From assembly GCA_023388515.1 (NCBI GenBank), contig JAEWGD010000027.1, positions 1 to 64,000 of the forward strand: DNA of 64,000 nucleotides, written 5' to 3'. Under the pieces are notes generated by a model that was not told the DNA's origin, did no database searches, and worked only from the letters and a program-made list of their open reading frames with translations. The DNA comes from Bacillota bacterium (GTDB lineage: Bacteria; Bacillota; Clostridia; Oscillospirales; Ruminococcaceae). Shown in pieces: positions 1 through 7,784 of this stretch (position 1 is the stretch's first letter; each line of letters begins with the position of its first letter). A program made the translations under genes and the position numbers.

Positions 1-82
1 ATGGACGGTGATCCCCATTTTTATTTCATTTTCCCGCTGTTTTCAAGATCCTTTGCGTAATTGTTGCTTTCATTAAAAATTC

Positions 83-116
83 AAACCCGATTTCAATGGC
101 GAAATCGGGGTTTTTC
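83..116 (+). terminator. Hairpin terminator at window edge
   Basis: The stem AACCCGATTTC / GAAATCGGGGTT is followed by TTTTTCT on the plus strand. The minus strand also has a T-rich tract after the stem, so it may serve trxA from the other side. The first 60 bases are open in frame 1 up to a TAA at 58-60, too short to assign to a gene. Confidence 0.6.
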
Positions 117-127
117 TACGGTCTGAA

Positions 128-160
128 GCTACTATCATTATAGTGATAGTAGCTTTTTTA
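128..160 (+). terminator. Second hairpin terminator, plus strand
   Basis: The near-perfect stem GCTACTATCA / TGATAGTAGC is followed directly by TTTTTTATTTAT. It would end transcription arriving from left of the window and converges with the end of trxA. Confidence 0.6.
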
Positions 161-166
161 TTTATG

Positions 167-481
167 TTAGATACCTAGCATTCTTAAAATATCATTTTTA
201 GATTTTGCACCTACAGCAGTTTCAACGATTTTTCCATTCTTAATAATTACAAGTGTAGGGATACTCATAACATCAAATTGTGATGCAAGTTCGCCCTCGT
301 CATCAACATTCACCTTGCAAACCTTAACGTCTTCGCTATATTCTTCACCAATTTCATCAATAACAGGTGAGAGCATCCGACATGGACCACACCAAGCTGC
401 CCAAAAGTCAATAAGGACAGGTTTATCTGAGTTTAGAACCTCATTCTCAAAATTGTTTTTTGTTAATACAGTAACTGACAT
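167..481 (-). CDS. trxA: Thioredoxin
   Basis: A cytoplasmic thiol-disulfide oxidoreductase that reduces protein disulfides using electrons from thioredoxin reductase. The 104-residue length is typical of the family. The active site WCGPC lies at residues 30-34 within an FWAAWCGPC context, and the cis-proline loop (SIPT) near residue 75 completes the thioredoxin fold signature. A good ribosome binding site (AGGAGG) precedes the ATG. No thioredoxin reductase gene is adjacent. The gene stands alone downstream of the P-type ATPase, with about 110 bases between them. Confidence 0.95.
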   Translation of the reverse strand: MSVTVLTKNNFENEVLNSDKPVLIDFWAAWCGPCRMLSPVIDEIGEEYSEDVKVCKVNVDDEGELASQFDVMSIPTLVIIKNGKIVETAVGAKSKNDILRMLGI

Positions 482-591
482 ATTTATACCTCCTAAACTT
501 TAATCTAACATTATTATAACCATAAAAATATGTTTTTTCTGTAACCAAGTTACAAACAAACAATAAACTTTACGGATAAAACTATAAAATA

Positions 592-3210
592 TTATTCGTG
601 ATGTCTAATTAAACCTATTGCCTTTGTTATTTCCAACACAACAACAGGAACTAATACAAGTCCAAGTACAATCAAATACATAAACGGTTCGAGCATAGTT
701 AATCCGAAAACCTTAGCGATTGGTGGAACAAATGACACAACAAGAACCAGTACAAGAGAAAGAAGTGCTGCACCGCTTAAATACTTATTATTGAATGGAC
801 CTATTTTGAAAATTGAACGGTTAGAACGCATATTAAATGAGTGGGAAACCTGTGTTAGAGCTAAAGTCATAAACGCCATTGTTCTGCCCATAGTTAAATC
901 GCCTGAATATTCCTTACCATAATTGAATGCAAACAGGGTTAATAATGCAAACATAAGTCCTTGAAAAACTACTCTTAATCCTAATCCATTTGCAAAAATG
1001 CTTTCATCCTTAGGCTTTGGCTTTTTGCTCATTACATCTTTATCAACAGCCTCCATACCTAAAGCAATAGCAGGTAGTCCGTCAGTAACTAAGTTAATCC
1101 ATAGTAGCTGTGTTGATAGGAGAGGGGACTTATGCCAGAATAGCATTGCAAAAAACACTGTGAAAATCTCTCCAATATTTGTTCCCAAAAGAAATCCTAC
1201 AACCTTTTTAATATTATCGTAAATACCTCTACCTTCTTCAACAGCCTTGACAATTGTTGCAAAGTTGTCATCAGTCAAGGTCATATCTGCTGCACCCTTA
1301 GCAACGTCAGTACCCGTAATTCCCATCGCACACCCGATATCAGCAGCCTTTAGTGCAGGAGCATCGTTAACGCCATCACCAGTCATCGACACAACCTCGC
1401 CCTTTGCCTGCCATGCCTTAACGATTCTGATTTTATCTTCAGGTGATACTCTTGCGTAAACGGAAATATTTCTTACCTTTTCGCTTAATTCTTCATCGGA
1501 CATTGCTTGAAGTTCTGCACCCGTTATAGCGTTGTCGCCATCTTTTAAAATTCCTAATTCCCTAGCAATTGCTGAAGCAGTAACAATATGGTCACCAGTT
1601 ATCATAACAGGTTTAATTCCAGCCTGAATACAAACAGCAACAGCATCTTTCGCCTCAGGCCTTGGAGGGTCAATCATTCCAACAAGCCCCATAAAGGTTA
1701 AGCCATTCTCCAACTCATCAATGGTAGGTTCAGCTGAAACAGAGTCGACTTCCTTATAAGCAACAGCGATAACTCTAAGAGCATCTTTACTCATATTTTC
1801 AGCAGTTTCTTTTGCCTTCTCGATATTACCACTAATACATCTATCGACTAAAACATCGACAGCACCCTTAACAATTACTACTGTTTTACCATTAATAGTA
1901 TTTACACTCGTCATAAGCTTTCTATCGGAATCAAAAGGAAGTGTAGCAAGCCTTGGGAACTTTGTGTTAAGCTCATCTTTAGTCATGCCATTTTTATATG
2001 CCGCAAGAACAATTGATGTTTCAGTAGGATCACCTATATGCTTTTCTTCCCCATCAGCTACAACAACAGAGCCATCACTACAAAGAGTAGCATACATTAA
2101 TAGCATTTTTATTCTATCAGTATTTTTGTCGCTAATTTGTTCAATAATACCTGTTTTATCATCATAAGAAGTAACTAATGTCATTCTGTTTTGAGTAAGA
2201 GTTCCTGTTTTATCGGAGCAGATTACAGATGCACTTCCCAAAGTTTCAACAGCAGGAAGTCTTTTTATAATAGCATTATGTTTAACCATACGCTGTACAC
2301 CGATAGAAAGAACGATAGTAACAATTGCAGGCAATCCCTCAGGAATAGCTGAAACTGCAAGTGATACAGAAGTCATAAAGATTTCCATAAGAGGTATTTT
2401 TGAGATAAGACCAATTACGAATATTACTGCACAAGCACCTAATGCAATAAATCCAAGATATTTACCTAAGCTTGCAAGCTTTTGTTGCAGAGGTGTCTGC
2501 ACTTCCATTTCGTTATCAAGCATACCAGCGATTTTACCCATTTCTGTGTCCATACCTATTGATGAAACAACAGCAGTTGCTGTACCATATGTTATACTAC
2601 ACCCAGAATAAACCATATTAGTTCTATCGCCAATTGGTGCATTCTCAGCAACAATGTTCTTAGCATTTTTTTCAGAAGGAACAGATTCACCAGTTAAAGC
2701 TGATTCCTCAGATTTCAAAGAGGAGGATGTAAGAAGCCTTGCGTCAGCAGGTACAAAATCTCCTGCCTCAAGCTTAATTATATCACCTTTAACAAGAGCA
2801 GAGGCATCAATAATTTCCTCCTTGCCATTTCTAATAACCCTTGCGTGTAGAGCTGAAAGACTTTGCAACGCCTCCAACGCTTTTTCAGCCTTACTTTCTT
2901 GAATTATACCCATAAGTGCATTCAGAATTACAATCAGCATAATTAGCGACGGTTCAAAGAATTCCTTTGGATTTTTTTCATAAATTGCAATTGCGAATGA
3001 AATAACAGCAGCTGCAATAAGAATTAAAATCATTACATCTTTAAATTGAGCCATAAAGCGTTGAAACATAGTCTTTTTCTTTTTTGCCCTTAGAACATTT
3101 TCGCCATCTCGCTGAAGCCTTTGTTTAGCCTCGTCATTAGTTAAACCAGTCTGCTCATTTGTATTAAGCGTTTTTAAGAGTTCCTCTTGATTAATGCTGT
3201 GTGATGTCAA
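592..3210 (-). CDS. Cation-translocating P-type ATPase (Ca2+/Mn2+ type, P2)
   Basis: An ATP-driven membrane pump of 872 residues resembling bacterial SERCA-like ATPases. Visible landmarks are the actuator TGES near residue 173, PEGLPA in M4 near 291, the phosphorylated aspartate in DKTGTLT near 330, the hinge TGDGVNDAPAL near 610 and NLVTDGLPA in M6 near 706. The M4 and M6 motifs fit a Ca2+ or Mn2+ transporter. The TTG start at 3208-3210 is set by AGGAGG seven bases upstream. The leader holds a yybP-ykoY riboswitch, an element known to sense Mn2+, so the most likely job is Mn2+ export. That substrate is inferred from the regulator, not from the protein alone. Confidence 0.93.
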   Translation of the reverse strand: MTSHSINQEELLKTLNTNEQTGLTNDEAKQRLQRDGENVLRAKKKKTMFQRFMAQFKDVMILILIAAAVISFAIAIYEKNPKEFFEPSLIMLIVILNALMGIIQESKAEKALEALQSLSALHARVIRNGKEEIIDASALVKGDIIKLEAGDFVPADARLLTSSSLKSEESALTGESVPSEKNAKNIVAENAPIGDRTNMVYSGCSITYGTATAVVSSIGMDTEMGKIAGMLDNEMEVQTPLQQKLASLGKYLGFIALGACAVIFVIGLISKIPLMEIFMTSVSLAVSAIPEGLPAIVTIVLSIGVQRMVKHNAIIKRLPAVETLGSASVICSDKTGTLTQNRMTLVTSYDDKTGIIEQISDKNTDRIKMLLMYATLCSDGSVVVADGEEKHIGDPTETSIVLAAYKNGMTKDELNTKFPRLATLPFDSDRKLMTSVNTINGKTVVIVKGAVDVLVDRCISGNIEKAKETAENMSKDALRVIAVAYKEVDSVSAEPTIDELENGLTFMGLVGMIDPPRPEAKDAVAVCIQAGIKPVMITGDHIVTASAIARELGILKDGDNAITGAELQAMSDEELSEKVRNISVYARVSPEDKIRIVKAWQAKGEVVSMTGDGVNDAPALKAADIGCAMGITGTDVAKGAADMTLTDDNFATIVKAVEEGRGIYDNIKKVVGFLLGTNIGEIFTVFFAMLFWHKSPLLSTQLLWINLVTDGLPAIALGMEAVDKDVMSKKPKPKDESIFANGLGLRVVFQGLMFALLTLFAFNYGKEYSGDLTMGRTMAFMTLALTQVSHSFNMRSNRSIFKIGPFNNKYLSGAALLSLVLVLVVSFVPPIAKVFGLTMLEPFMYLIVLGLVLVPVVVLEITKAIGLIRHHE

Positions 3211-3239
3211 TTTTATTCCTCCTAGTTAATGTTTAATGA

Positions 3240-3410
3240 TATTATGCCCAGATAAAGTCTTGATATAAAAAAAGACTTTTATCAAGACAAAATATGCCCT
3301 GATAAAAGTCTTGCTTATCACTTATTTAGTGCGGATTAAATAATCGTGTTGACGCCCTAGATAACACCAAAAGGTGCAAGCTACTCCCTTTTATCTAAAG
3401 CAATTATATA
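3240..3410 (-). promoter_or_regulatory. yybP-ykoY (Mn2+) riboswitch with expression platform
   Basis: On the minus strand the leader reads AAAGGGAGTAGC, then GGCGTCAACACG, the two conserved blocks of the yybP-ykoY aptamer. A closing helix TTGCTT / AAGCAA (about 3407 and 3310) brackets it. Next comes AAGACTTTTATC, a partner arm CTTGATAAAAGTCTT with a T run (terminator, about 3266-3312), then a second near-copy AAGACTTTATC. The middle arm can pair with either copy, and only the upstream pairing makes a terminator. In this family Mn2+ binding usually turns efflux genes on. Confidence 0.85.
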
Positions 3411-3495
3411 TTATTATTTCCAGTTTGTCAAGGTTAAATATAGAAAAAGCTATGTCAATTTGGTTAAAATAATTGAACAATTTTCTAATTTAGGC

Positions 3496-4485
3496 TTAAA
3501 CCTCACCATTTTTCTTTTTAATATGACGAATATCACTACCCATAAACTTCAAGTAATCATACATAGCAAAAAGCCTTGAAATAAGCCTTGCATCATATTT
3601 GCTTTCTAATTCTTGTGGAGAAAGATTGGTGCTTATAATAGTGGGCAAGCCTTTATTCAGCCTTGTGTTAATAATATTATATATAGTAGAAATATAAAAG
3701 CTGGTATCATATTCAGAGCCTAAATCGTCAAATATTACAAGGTCTGCATCAAGAAGAAGTCCTAATGTGTCAGTTCCAGAGCTATCACGCCCGAAATGCT
3801 CCTTTTCGATTTGACGTAAGTAATTAATAATCGAATCATAAAGCACATTATATCCTTTTGCGATAACCTTTTCAGCGATTGACAAGGATAAATGAGTTTT
3901 GCCAAGCCCAGTTTTACCGAGCATAAATATACTTTTTGAATTTAGCGAAAACTCATGAGAATACCTAATACAATAATCCAAAACATGCGACATAATTGCG
4001 TAGCAGTCTGTTCCATCGGGTGCAGTAACATTTTTATAATAATTAAGATTAAACGTTCTGAAACTGCAAAGCTTAATTTGTGAATGGGAATTAAGAGCTT
4101 TAACTGAAAGCCTGCCTATTATTTCTTTAAGACATTCACATCTTGAGTTTTGCACAAAGCCTGTATCACTGCAAAGTTCACATTTATACTTTATATTGAG
4201 ATAATCCTTAGGGAAATTATTTTGTACAAGTAATATTTCCACCATTTCCTGTGCTTGAAGATTTTGACGTTTCAACGCATCCAAGCGTTTGTCAATATTA
4301 TCGCCACCAGATTTTATAATGTTAAGAAGTTCAAGACTGGTGTTCGCAAGTTGTCGATTTATTTCAACAATCTCAGGAACTTTTGATTCTGCATCTCTAT
4401 AATGATTTTCATAGCTTATCTTTGCGTCACATCTTCTCTTTGAAATAATATCAAGAGCAGCGTTATAAATTCTTGAATTAGACAA
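3496..4485 (-). CDS. DnaC/DnaI-like helicase loader ATPase
   Basis: An AAA+ ATPase expected to load the replicative helicase at origins or restart sites. The protein is 329 residues: a helical N-terminal region (1-100), a cysteine cluster (CELCSDTG then CECL, about 105-125) that resembles the zinc-binding linker of DnaI, and a C-terminal ATPase with Walker A GKTGLGKTH near 190 and Walker B LVIFDDLGSE near 245. The next gene upstream encodes a DnaD-like protein and ends only 3 bases before this start, so the two form one operon. In Firmicutes DnaI-, DnaB- and DnaD-type proteins work together in replication initiation. Confidence 0.9.
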   Translation of the reverse strand: MSNSRIYNAALDIISKRRCDAKISYENHYRDAESKVPEIVEINRQLANTSLELLNIIKSGGDNIDKRLDALKRQNLQAQEMVEILLVQNNFPKDYLNIKYKCELCSDTGFVQNSRCECLKEIIGRLSVKALNSHSQIKLCSFRTFNLNYYKNVTAPDGTDCYAIMSHVLDYCIRYSHEFSLNSKSIFMLGKTGLGKTHLSLSIAEKVIAKGYNVLYDSIINYLRQIEKEHFGRDSSGTDTLGLLLDADLVIFDDLGSEYDTSFYISTIYNIINTRLNKGLPTIISTNLSPQELESKYDARLISRLFAMYDYLKFMGSDIRHIKKKNGEV

Positions 4486-4488
4486 GTC

Positions 4489-5556
4489 CTAACCTCCATT
4501 TCTTGTATTATTTGTAAGGTTTACAGCGAGTGAATCAAGGTCATTCAAGTCATATGACTGCTCAGTTTTATCCTTGTATTTTCTAGCCTTAGGATTGCTT
4601 GAATTACTCTCATCAATCTTACTTCGTGTAATAAGCCCATTTGCATACCAATCCTCAAGTATACGATTTATGTAAGGGAATGAGCGTTTATCTATATTAT
4701 CAATAGTTTTCTCATATGCATATTCAATTAAGTCAAGACTATATCCCTTTTCCATCCATGTGTCAATAAACCCCCGTTGTTTTGTTGTTGGTCTTCTCTC
4801 AAGCCCCAATACCCTTGAAACTTTACTGGTAAAACTGCTAGATTCCTGTAAACGTTTTATTTCAGCCTGTGCAGAGTCAAGAGTATTTATTTCATTTTCT
4901 TGCCATGAAATGGCGAGAGTTTCTAAATAATGCATATTTAATTTATCAATAGAAATGCAATACTCAAGTAGCATAAGTATAACATCAGCTTTAAGTCCAA
5001 CATATTCATAAATCCAAATCAATGAACGCTGTTCGGTATGTGTAAGCATATTTCCAAAAGAAATTTCAGCCATAGAAAACAATGCCTTTATATCCTGTGA
5101 AGTTTCAAGCCTTTTCGATATTTCTGATGGAGTAATCGGAAAACCAGAACTTGAGCGTTGCGTAAACTTTTTACTATTCTCAGTTTCTATATTTTCTGTT
5201 TCATTAGGATTTATTGAGTTGCTTATATTAGCAGTAGAATATACTGTATTTACAGCATTTGCAATAGGTGAGGGCATAGCGTTTTGTGCATTAGGCAATT
5301 CGGTATCTCCATTACTATTAGGCTTTGATAAAACTCCAACCTGTTCCCAAAAACAGAATGCTTCTTCAACATTTTCTTCAGATAATCCAAGTGCTTGTGC
5401 AATATAAGACAGATTAAAAGGCTGATTATTATTTTTAAGCATGTATAAAAGAACTTTTAAAGCTGCACCACTAGCAAGCTTAATATAATTATCCACAACG
5501 CTTGACGGCACAGCAAAAACAGAATTCCAATTTTCAAGATTAACTACATATTCCAT
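4489..5556 (-). CDS. DnaD/DnaB-like replication initiation protein
   Basis: A 355-residue protein with an N-terminal winged-helix-like part (about 20-90: LKVLLYMLKNNNQP...ALGLSEENV), an Asn/Thr-rich linker (95-140), and two successive DnaD domains (about 145-225 and 240-310). The second ends in the family's aromatic motif, here YINRILEDWYANGL. The layout matches the DnaB/DnaD superfamily that remodels origin DNA and recruits the helicase loader, and the loader gene follows directly. The ATG is preceded by a weak GGGAG. I cannot tell from sequence whether it plays the DnaB or the DnaD role. Confidence 0.85.
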   Translation of the reverse strand: MEYVVNLENWNSVFAVPSSVVDNYIKLASGAALKVLLYMLKNNNQPFNLSYIAQALGLSEENVEEAFCFWEQVGVLSKPNSNGDTELPNAQNAMPSPIANAVNTVYSTANISNSINPNETENIETENSKKFTQRSSSGFPITPSEISKRLETSQDIKALFSMAEISFGNMLTHTEQRSLIWIYEYVGLKADVILMLLEYCISIDKLNMHYLETLAISWQENEINTLDSAQAEIKRLQESSSFTSKVSRVLGLERRPTTKQRGFIDTWMEKGYSLDLIEYAYEKTIDNIDKRSFPYINRILEDWYANGLITRSKIDESNSSNPKARKYKDKTEQSYDLNDLDSLAVNLTNNTRNGG

Positions 5557-5643
5557 AAAACTCTCCCGTGAATTACTTTACATCAATTATAGCATAAACA
5601 AACTAAAAAAGCACTACAAAATAAATACAATTTTTAGTTACGC

Positions 5644-5676
5644 ATAAAAAAACAAGACAGATAAATCTGTCTTGTC
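5644..5676 (-). terminator. Terminator of the 6S-like RNA
   Basis: The perfect stem ACAAGACAGA / TCTGTCTTGT with a 4-nt loop is followed on the minus strand by seven T. It sits between the 6S RNA candidate and the DnaD-like gene. Confidence 0.8.
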
Positions 5677-5699
5677 AATTACAAAATAATTTGTGAATT

Positions 5700-5912
5700 T
5701 TTTTAAAAAATAAACCGCCTTGCCGACAATATAGCATATAAAACCCGCACTAAGCAGGTGGGTATTCTCCTGACAGTCTCACGCTCCCTTCGTCCACTCG
5801 TTAAAGTAGGAGGTCTGCAATTCTCTGTTCAGAGTTGAATTCCCTTTATATATGTGTTGGATTATATAAAAACTATACTAACGCGAACAAGGCAGAATGT
5901 TTTTGTTTTTCT
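5700..5912 (-). ncRNA. ssrS: Probable 6S RNA
   Basis: About 205 nt between a strong promoter and a terminator, with no open frame. The ends pair (GCCTTG at 5893-5888 with CAAGGC at 5722-5717, then TATAG with CTATA), leaving a large A/U-rich internal bubble (roughly TTTTTATATAATCC on the 5' side). Beyond it an interrupted apical helix uses GCAG...CTCCT with AGGAG...CTGC. A closed stem, a wide central bubble and an apical helix is the architecture of 6S RNA, which mimics an open promoter and binds RNA polymerase holoenzyme. The identification rests on shape, size and context, so a different structured RNA is possible. Confidence 0.6.
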
Positions 5913-5918
5913 AAATTT

Positions 5919-5947
5919 ATTATACCACAACAAATAAGAAAAATCAA
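5919..5947 (-). promoter_or_regulatory. Sigma-A promoter of the 6S-like RNA
   Basis: The minus strand shows TTGATT (5947-5942), a 17-nt spacer and TATAAT (5924-5919). It lies just downstream of the DUF1292 stop codon and fires into the 6S candidate. Confidence 0.8.
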
Positions 5948-5965
5948 TAGGTAAATTTTAAACTT

Positions 5966-6298
5966 TTAGTGACAACAATCGCAACCGTCATCAGTACATT
6001 CACAATCTTCCTCTTCAAACATAGATTCAAGTCTTTCCAAGAAAACTTTTCCTATCCTTTCAAATTCATCATCATCGTCGATAGAAGTAAGCATTTCCTC
6101 ACCATCAACTATATCAGATTTAAGGATAATTAATTCGCCATCGCTTTCTAGTAACTCTTCAGCTTCAGGAAGATAAGGCATAAGAGCAAAATAGCGTTGC
6201 TCATCAATTTCAAGAACGTCCATCATTTCAAAGGTTTCCTCGTTACCTTCTTCGTCAACCAATGTATAAAGGTCTGGTGTATAATCTAAATCAGGCAT
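5966..6298 (-). CDS. DUF1292 family acidic protein
   Basis: A 110-residue, strongly acidic protein matching the DUF1292 (YrzB-like) family: LYTLVDEEGNEETFEMMDVLEIDEQRYFALMPY is the typical pattern of a short beta domain. The C terminus carries an unusual Cys/His tail (DCECTDDGCDCCH) that could bind metal; this is an inference. The ATG at 6298 is preferred over one 11 codons upstream because TTGGAG sits 7 bases before it. The promoter is TTGACT-17-TACAAT near 6380-6415. Function of the family is unknown. Confidence 0.8.
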   Translation of the reverse strand: MPDLDYTPDLYTLVDEEGNEETFEMMDVLEIDEQRYFALMPYLPEAEELLESDGELIILKSDIVDGEEMLTSIDDDDEFERIGKVFLERLESMFEEEDCECTDDGCDCCH

Positions 6299-6473
6299 TG
6301 TAAACTCCAATCCGCCGAATATGGCAAACATCTTATAATTTTAATTTTCATATAAAAGTTAGGGATATTAACCCTCAACTTTTTAATTGTACTATAATAT
6401 AAAGAAAAAGTCAAGATGAAAAATGTTAACAAAATATTAAACAATTTATTTGCGAAAAATATAGAAAAAACTA

Positions 6474-6502
6474 TTGACAAGTGACAAAATGCGTGTTATT
6501 AT
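6474..6502 (+). promoter_or_regulatory. Strong sigma-A promoter of the large ncRNA
   Basis: TTGACA at 6474-6479, a 17-nt spacer and TATTAT at 6497-6502 predict a start near 6509. No protein gene lies on the plus strand before the terminator at 7732-7768. Confidence 0.85.
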
Positions 6503-6755
6503 ATATACAGAGAAACGAAATCGAAAAACTTAAACAATATGCAAGCAGAGTAAATAGTTATTTAAAGTAGAAATGCTACAACATATAAATAATGAATTTT
6601 GTGCAAGAGTTTAAGCTGAGTTGGTGAATTAAACAACTTAAAAGCGTTGGTGTTGTTTAGGTAGTAAGATTTAAGTTTCTGAATGTTTCTGCAGGGACAT
6701 AGGAATTAATTTAGAATTCTTCAGCAGGAATAATAATTTAAAGGAGGCGGGTCCG

Positions 6756-6821
6756 ATGGAAAATATAGACGAACAGCAGATGGAAGTCATCGTTCATGAC
6801 TCGTCAATATTTCTAGGGTAG
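6756..6821 (+). CDS. Possible 21-residue ORF inside the large RNA
   Basis: ATG at 6756 follows AAAGGAGG at an ideal 8-base spacing and reads 21 codons to TAG. Against it being a gene: the same local pattern (AAAGGTGGTACCGATG) recurs at the start of later repeat units, where the frames are two or a dozen codons long or end at once. The motif may therefore be structural. Nothing is known about the peptide. Confidence 0.25.
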   Translation: MENIDEQQMEVIVHDSSIFLG

Positions 6822-7049
6822 CTGGCAGACAGATTGAATAAGAGGGAAATTAAAGAGTAATCTTTATTCCAAAATTAAATTTATTAAAAAGATTCTGTTC
6901 AGGTCGGTTACATAGTGAGTCAAGTCGTACCAATTAAACATTGCATGAATGATGGCAACTTTTAAAGATGAAGGTTTTATAGAGATTTAGGAAAATCTCA
7001 AACTAGTGACCTATGGTCTTTAAATAAAAAGCTATTATATTAAGAAAAA

Positions 7050-7710
7050 GGTGGTACCGATGGACTAGTATGGGAATACATTTAACCCAATTTTATGAAA
7101 GTAGTGATGCTTTATGAAGAGTATTTATAGAGTACGCAAAACAATCTAGAAAGACGGGAGTGGGACCCATGGTGAAACTTGTGGAATGATGAAAATCGTT
7201 CAAAATTGAAAATTAAATTAATGATTTGAAAATGTAGTACCGATGTACTTATTAGATATATTTCTAACTCCAGGTTTATGAAAGTAGTGATGCTTTATGA
7301 TGAGTGTTTATAGAGTACGCAAAACAATCTAGAAAGACGGGAGTGGGACCCATGGTGAAACTTGTGGAATGATGAAAATCGTTCAAAAATTCAAAGTGGA
7401 ACAAATAATCTGAAAAAGGTGGTACCGATGTACTAATAGATATATTTCTAATTCCAAGTTTATGAAAGTAGTGATGCTTTATGATGAGTATTTATAGAGT
7501 TCGCAAAACAATCTAAAATGATAGGAGTGATACCTCCAAAGGAATTAGCTAAATGATGAAAATCGTTTATAAATTTAAAGTGGAACAAATAATCTGAAAA
7601 AGGTGGTACCGATGTACTAATATAAATTAAAACTTGCTGTCCTACAGTTAAGGAATACTTTTTAGGAGTGAGTGCTAAATTTTGATTAGTTAAGTGATGA
7701 AAATCGCTTA
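7050..7710 (+). repeat. Tandem ~184-nt RNA repeat units
   Basis: Units start at 7050, 7233, 7419 and 7602 with the motif GGTGGTACCGATG (TGTAGTACCGATG in the second). Units 1 and 2 are nearly identical over about 130 nt. Unit 3 diverges in its GGGAGTGGGACCC hairpin (to AGGAGTGATACCT, a paired change), and unit 4 is shortened and runs into the terminator. Confidence 0.9.
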
Positions 7711-7731
7711 GGATTATATTAATAATAAATT

Positions 7732-7768
7732 AAGGGAGGGTTGCTTGCAACTCTCCCTTGTTATTTTA
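7732..7768 (+). terminator. Terminator of the large ncRNA, converging on rpoD
   Basis: The stem AAGGGAG...GTTG / CAAC...CTCCCTT is followed by TTGTTATTTTAT. It lies 17 bases before the rpoD stop codon on the other strand and may serve both. Confidence 0.8.
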
Positions 7769-7784
7769 TGTAACAAAGCAATTG

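Larger units (their letters stand above)
6509..7768 (+). ncRNA. Large structured noncoding RNA with four repeat units
   Basis: A transcription unit of about 1,250 nt runs from a consensus promoter to an intrinsic terminator with no long open frame. The second half is made of ~184-nt repeat units. Each of the four units has a hairpin with a GAAA loop whose stem changes in a compensatory way: GAATGAT/ATCGTTC (7184-7201, 7367-7384), AAATGAT/ATCGTTT (7551-7568), AAGTGAT/ATCGCTT (7692-7709). Three units have AAAGTA-GTGA-TGCTTT. Another hairpin, (A/G)GTAC-CGAT-GTACT, opens units 2-4. GNRA loops and paired substitutions show that RNA structure, not protein, is conserved. I cannot match it to OLE, ROOL, GOLLD, tmRNA or RNase P. 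Confidence 0.8.

Noticed and set aside
1..60. Open frame from the first base to TAA at 58-60
   Set aside because: Only 19 codons visible and no family recognisable; it could be the tail of a gene outside the window, but nothing supports it.
7050..7062. GGTGGTACCGATG repeated in the large RNA, resembling the T-box antiterminator sequence
   Set aside because: It lacks the CCGCGG continuation, occurs four times at ~184-nt spacing, and has no stem I or downstream biosynthetic gene. It is part of the repeat's own hairpin.
6509..7768. tmRNA, RNase P RNA or group II intron as explanation for the noncoding region
   Set aside because: No tag-peptide frame or tRNA-like end, no RNase P core motifs and no intron domain V were seen.
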